Below, in pieces: positions 59,887 through 64,000 of a stretch of DNA of 64,000 nucleotides. A program made the position numbers and the translations under genes. The stretch covers positions 1,860,001 through 1,924,000 of the forward strand of contig NC_037325.1 of NCBI RefSeq assembly GCF_000143535.2. The letters are read 5' to 3'. The stretch comes from Botrytis cinerea B05.10. Taxonomy: Eukaryota > Ascomycota > Leotiomycetes > Helotiales > Sclerotiniaceae. Every line of letters begins with the position of its first letter. The stretch's first letter is position 1. The notes beneath the pieces are model-generated. The model did not search any database, had not been told where the DNA came from, and saw only the letters and a list, made by a program, of their open reading frames with translations.

Positions 59887-61137
59887 ATGTCTACCGATTA
59901 CAAGTTCCAGGGATGGATGGGTCTCGATTCCGAAGCCGCCAATGGTAAGATGGTTTGGCAAGAGTTCGAACCTAAGCCTTTCGAAGAGACAGATGTCGAT
60001 ATCAAAATCACTCACTGTGGTATTTGCGGCTCTGATATGCACACTTTGAGATCCGGATGGGGTGCATCAGATTATCCAGTTTGTGTTGGTCACGAAATTG
60101 TTGGAAAAGCTGTTAGAGTTGGATCCAAGGTTAAGGATATTAAGCTTGGAGATCGTGTTGGTGTTGGTGCTCAAAGTGGTTCTTGTATGAACCAAAAGGG
60201 TGATTGTGAAGCTTGTGCTGATGGGTAGGTCTTCTATCATTCATGTTAATATTGATGGACAATACTAACTTAACTCAGTCAACAACAATACTGCGCTCAC
60301 ATGACCGGTACTTACAATAGCAAATGGGCCGACGGAAGTAAATCTTACGGAGGTTATGCTGATTACTGGCGTGGAAGTGGTGATTTTGTGATTAAGATCC
60401 CAGATTCAATCCCATCTGATATTGCAGCTCCTATGCTTTGTGGTGGTATCACAGCTTTCTCACCACTTGCTCAGCATGGTGCTGGACCAGGAAAGAAGGT
60501 TGGAATCGTTGGAATTGGTGGTCTTGGACATTTTGGTATTATGAGTGCAAAAGCTTTGGGTTGTGATGAAATCACAGCGATCTCTAGAACTTCGGCCAAG
60601 AAGGAGGATGCATTCAAGATGGGTGCTACTAGATTTATCGGTGAGTATTTTGATTTTACCCGTTTCAGTGAAAAGTTTTACTAACTTGTAAATGTATAGC
60701 TACCGATGAAGAACCAGATTGGGCCACAAAATATGGAGATTCTCTCGATCTCATCGTCAGCACCATTTCTTCACCAAAACTCCCACTTCAAAGCTACCTT
60801 AGCCTTCTCAGATATAAGGGTAAATTCATCCAAGTCGGTGCTCCTGAAGATACCATTCCTGGATTCAACAGTAAGTTATTGTTCTTTTGATTTTAAGAAA
60901 GATTATTAACGCAGATTAGTGTTCTCCCTCATCCTCAAGAAGCTTTCCATCGGTGCTTCGCTCATTGGTCCTCCACATGAGATTAAGGATATGTTGGCAC
61001 TCTTCGCTGAGAAGGGTGTTAAGACATGGAACAACAATGTTCCAATGAAGGATGCTAACCAAGCTATTGTTGATATGGAGGATGGTAAAGCAAGATACAG
61101 ATATGTCTTGGTCAATGAGAAGCATATCGATGCTTAG
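59887..61137 (+). CDS. NADP-dependent zinc alcohol dehydrogenase (Adh6/CAD type)
   Basis: Four exons: 59887-60224, 60279-60640, 60700-60870 and 60920-61137; 362 residues. The catalytic zinc site is seen as CGICGSD (Cys47), GHE (His69-Glu70) and LCGG (Cys167). The structural-zinc lobe has Cys100, 107, 110 and 118. The Rossmann GIGGLG is at 191-196, and SRTSAKK at 215-221 has the Ser-Arg-Lys pattern that in yeast Adh6 selects NADPH over NADH. The enzyme should reduce medium-chain or aromatic (cinnamyl-type) aldehydes. The last intron has two AGs five bases apart; only the distal one avoids an immediate stop. Codon use is strongly biased to GGT/GCT/AAG-type codons, which suggests high expression, and a TATA box lies 99 bases upstream. 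Confidence 0.95.
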
Positions 61138-61614
61138 GTTTGGGATTTTAATTATGAATAATGTAATACATAGAAAGAATGATAGACTGTATGTTTATGA
61201 GTTAAATTGTGAGCTTATATCTTGAAAATCGAGTTTTCATGTTAATCCCTTGGTTCATGTTTTTTTATGCAAATTTATCTTTGCATCCTACTATACCGCC
61301 AACATAGACTGTAAATATTTACTTCGTAACCGAAGAAGGACCATCTCAATCCTTTATTGAGCTCATAATCATATATTTCGATATCTTCAGACACGCAATC
61401 AAATGGGGCGTTTAGATGAAACCATAGCATGGTTTGCTCCTTTTTGTGGGTAGACCCTCCAACACAAGCGATTTTCATTACATCACCCTTGAGGAGCAAT
61501 TTACTTTCACAGACACAGTTCCCATCTTGTGAAAACTATGGTAGAACCTAATCCCAAATCAATTTTTTTCTTATTCGTCTATACCCTATGACTCGAAGTG
61601 GGTGAAATATACCA

Positions 61615-61641
61615 ACTAGATTGGTAGGCTTCAAATCTAGT
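61615..61641. repeat. Hairpin ACTAGATT / AATCTAGT
   Basis: Perfect eight-pair stem with an 11-base loop, about 480 bases after the dehydrogenase stop. Too far for its terminator; role unknown. Confidence 0.6.
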
Positions 61642-61679
61642 GCCAAGGTAAGTTTAGCAATTTTTATGTTCAGGGCCAT

Positions 61680-61695
61680 AACCCTATGGCACTGA
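61680..61695. repeat. Hairpin GCCATA-ACCC-TATGGC
   Basis: Perfect six-pair stem with a four-base loop, 39 bases beyond the previous hairpin. Confidence 0.55.
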
Positions 61696-62129
61696 CTAGA
61701 ATTCTTACAGATAAGTTAATTAATCATCGATGCCGAAAACTTGTACTCAATAAAACTTCATTCATATTTCGAAATAACTGTACTGTTTTATCTCTTCTAA
61801 TAGCTATTATCAAACAGTGCTGCTCCCATTCTCAGTCACATCAAAAATGACACTGCCCCTGTGATGGCAAAGTTAATACTTTCGATGAAAAGAAATTCAA
61901 TATAAATCTCTATACAAATTTTTATATATATATTATATTTATAATATATTTAATTCGTTAATAACGATATAGTTAATTTATTAATAATAAATGGAATCGA
62001 TATAGAATGAGATTCGTTTAGTATTAACTTTTAATAGAAAAAAAGAAAATGGAGGTTCTGAGAAGCTTTAGAGATTTCAGAATTCGATAAATATTAGAAT
62101 TGTAAGAAAGGTATTAGTTGAAAGCTTAA

Positions 62130-62702
62130 TGTTACGACGGATTAATAATAGGCTGTAGAATTACTAACGTATAGACTATAATGGTATTATAGGCCTCAAT
62201 AATTTAGCTATAATATACCAAGAAATATTAAGCATTTAAGGAAAGCCTCAAATATATATATAATATTAGTTATAAGATATTTTAGAAATTTAGAATACAA
62301 TTTCCAGAATAATAAATTCTAGGAAAGATAAAATATAATAAGCAAGAAGGCTTCATTAGGATTAGTAATGTCTTAGAGAATTAATTTTAGGATAAAAGAA
62401 TAAATTAGAATATCAAAAGTTATGGGATTAATATCCTGTAATAAACAGCTCAGGAATAATAGTGTTCCAGAAGCGACCAACTATTTTAATTGTTCAAATA
62501 AGATGAAGATTTATATAAGGAAATGGGTTTTATTATAATGTAGAGTTTTATGTTCAAGATAATAATTATTAGTTTTATTATTATAATTATAAGAATTGCA
62601 ATTAGTTATAACCTTATCGAATTCCTATTTGAAATTTAGTTTAAACTACCTCGAAAGATCTCTAGACACTTCCACGTAACCCTAGAGGCAGCTCCCGTAA
62701 CA
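62130..62702. mobile_element. Solo LTR of a retrotransposon, RIP-mutated
   Basis: 573 bases beginning TGTTACG and ending CGTAACA, perfect inverted termini of the TG...CA kind typical of LTRs. It is flanked on both sides by CTTAA (62125-62129 and 62703-62707), a five-base target-site duplication, so the insertion is a complete LTR without an internal region: a solo LTR left by recombination. Its first ~175 bases align with the second copy at 63582; by eye I count 29 differences before the first gap, all transitions, and in all of them this copy has A or T. That one-way pattern is the mark of RIP. Strand is unassigned because no internal coding region is visible. Confidence 0.85.
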
Positions 62703-63141
62703 CTTAAAGGGGATTATTCATTTCATTTTCAATTTATTTTTTAATCAGAAGCTTTATTATTGTATTATGCTATATAGAATAGATTATTTATATATATTAT
62801 TTATCTAGCTTTAATCTATATATTCATATTCATTTCAATTATTAATCGAATTCAATATGAATAAAGTATTGATTATCTTAAGCTAGAATTCAAATTAGAA
62901 TTCAAGAATTTCATTAAGTCTTTTTGGAACAAAAATTTCTAATCATTTATAAAAAAAAAAGCCCTTTAATCAATATATTACTAGCTATCGGGGAAAAAGA
63001 ATTTTTCAAACTATAGATTCATAGAAGTTTTTTTTTCTTTCTTATTTTTGAAATATATAAAATTTTAATTTTAACTTTTTAATCTTTATAAAAACCAGCC
63101 CTCAAACCCCCAATCCTCGCTACACTCGAAATTTGATTATA

Positions 63142-63264
<123 letters not shown>

Positions 63265-63349
63265 TTATAAACTTTATTAATCTCTTACTTCTAATTTATA
63301 TAAAGATATTAGAAATATAATTAAATTTTAAAATCCTAAAATCTTATAA

Positions 63350-63581
63350 CTCTCTTTTCTTTTCTAGATCTCTTCATTTATTCTCTTTTCTAATTCTCTT
63401 TTCTTGTTCTCTTTTCTTATTCTCTTTTCTTATTCTCTTTCCTTATTCTCTCTCTAGATCTCTTTCTTTATTCTCTCTCTAAATCTCTTTCTAAATCTCT
63501 TTCTAAATCTCTTTTTAAATCTCTTCATTTATTCTCTTTTCTTATTCTCTTTTCTTATTCTCTTTTCTTATTCTCTCTTTT
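63350..63581. repeat. Pyrimidine-rich minisatellite
   Basis: Strongly strand-biased C/T tract. One part repeats a 13-base TTCTCTTTTCTTA unit (both near 63395-63435 and 63531-63575). The middle repeats AAATCTCTTTCT-like 12-base units (about 63479-63519). It ends exactly where the second LTR starts. Confidence 0.9.
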
Positions 63582-63782
63582 TGTTACGACGGATTAGTAA
63601 CAGGCTGTAGAATCACCAACGTATAGGCTATAATGGTATTATAGGCCTCAGTGATTCAGCTGCAGTATACCGGGGGACACTAGGCATCCAAGGAAAGCCT
63701 CAGGCATGTATATAGTATTAGTCATAGGATATCCTAGAACATAGGATACAGTTTCTAGAACAATAGATCCTAGAAAATATCG

Positions 63783-63817
63783 AATATAATTTTGCAAACT
63801 TTTCGCAAAATTATATT
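63783..63817. repeat. 13-base perfect inverted repeat inside the second LTR
   Basis: AATATAATTTTGC and its exact complement GCAAAATTATATT, separated by nine bases. The first LTR copy has only part of it, so it is either an insertion here or has decayed there. Confidence 0.85.
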
Positions 63818-63903
63818 AGTAATACCCTAAAGGATTAGTCTCAGAATAAAAAGATAAGCTAGAATAATAAAAGTTATAGGATAAATATCATATAACTATA
63901 AAG

Positions 63904-63942
63904 CCGATTCGATTTGCCGATTCGACTTATCGATTCGACTTT
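63904..63942. repeat. Three 13-base GATTCGA tandem units in the second LTR
   Basis: Three adjacent 13-base units sharing CGATTCGA (CCGATTCGATTTG, CCGATTCGACTTA, TCGATTCGACTTT). The other LTR copy does not show them, so copy number or sequence has diverged in this part of the LTR. Confidence 0.85.
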
Positions 63943-64000
63943 AGGACGAAGATCTATATATAGAATAAGTTTTATTACAATATAAAGCTTCGTATTCAAA

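Larger units (their letters stand above)
61138..62129. other. Interval changing from genic to AT-rich sequence
   Basis: The first ~100 bases are the 3' flank of the dehydrogenase gene. Two small perfect hairpins are present (61615-61641 and 61680-61695). After about 61900 the sequence becomes very AT-rich, with TATATATA-like runs, and continues so into the LTR. No gene is visible. Confidence 0.55.
63582..64000. mobile_element. Second LTR copy, less mutated, cut by window end
   Basis: Starts TGTTACGACGG, the same terminus as the solo LTR at 62130, and aligns with it over its whole visible length with gaps. It retains the G/C bases that the first copy has lost. The 3' end and any internal retrotransposon region lie beyond 64000. 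No matching end of an element precedes it, so it is either another solo LTR or the 5' LTR of a longer element running out of the window. Confidence 0.8.

Noticed and set aside
61615..61695. Possible tRNA or small structured RNA
   Set aside because: Two separate short hairpins do not form a cloverleaf, and no A-box/B-box pair is spaced correctly.

Overview
The window looks like nuclear DNA of a filamentous ascomycete fungus. Genes lie on both strands, are widely spaced and not in operons. They carry short introns (about 45-135 bases, one of 248) with GT...CTAAC/CTAAT...AG signals, and several families are fungal (HET domain, GAF hybrid histidine kinase, Sec16 with long disordered arms). An AT-rich end with decayed LTRs showing only C-to-T/G-to-A type change is what repeat-induced point mutation (RIP) leaves behind. 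Gene style and protein flavour suggest Leotiomycetes (Botrytis/Sclerotinia-like), but that placement is an inference from memory, not a search.

Layout. 0.17-1.94 kb (+): secreted FAD-linked (berberine-bridge-like) oxidase, four exons. 3.44-5.18 kb (-): unrecognised basic protein with a C2H2-like end. 6.78-7.03 kb (-): 81-residue unknown protein with a probable 5'UTR intron. 8.65-12.77 kb (-): Neo1-type P4-ATPase flippase. 14.11-20.15 kb (+): Sec16, the ER exit-site scaffold, divergent from the flippase across a 1.3 kb promoter region. 20.74-25.78 kb (-): nine-exon hybrid histidine kinase (GAF, HisKA, HATPase, receiver). 25.8-30.35 kb: no convincing gene. 30.35-31.76 kb (+): FAD monooxygenase. 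31.8-37.3 kb: no convincing gene. 37.32-37.51 kb (+): 63-residue protein with GRGGYN motifs. 38.41-40.25 kb (-): mitochondrial tRNA-modifying GTPase MSS1/TrmE. 40.73-42.62 kb (+): HET-domain protein. 43.34-46.08 kb (+): Gyp7-like Rab GAP. 46.73-47.52 kb (-): Pro/Ser-rich unknown. 48.76-50.22 kb (-): nucleoside-hydrolase-like protein, divergent from 50.94-51.88 kb (+), an MMTAG2-like RS-rich protein. 52.49-57.83 kb (+): giant sacsin-like GHKL ATPase with a C-terminal HExxHxxxxxH site. 59.89-61.14 kb (+): NADP-type zinc alcohol dehydrogenase. 61.1-64.0 kb: AT-rich repeat land with a solo LTR flanked by a CTTAA target duplication, a long AAT microsatellite, a pyrimidine minisatellite and a second LTR cut by the window end.

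The genes are mostly independent housekeeping and accessory functions. A trafficking theme is visible (Neo1, Sec16, Gyp7), and signalling/self-recognition is represented by the histidine kinase and HET protein. Exon structures were built by hand; frames close exactly in every multi-exon model given. I found no CRISPR array, rRNA, tRNA or viral gene. The items most worth checking are the histidine kinase intron that appears to end in GG instead of AG, the metalloprotease-like site at the end of the sacsin-like ATPase, and the LTR pair.
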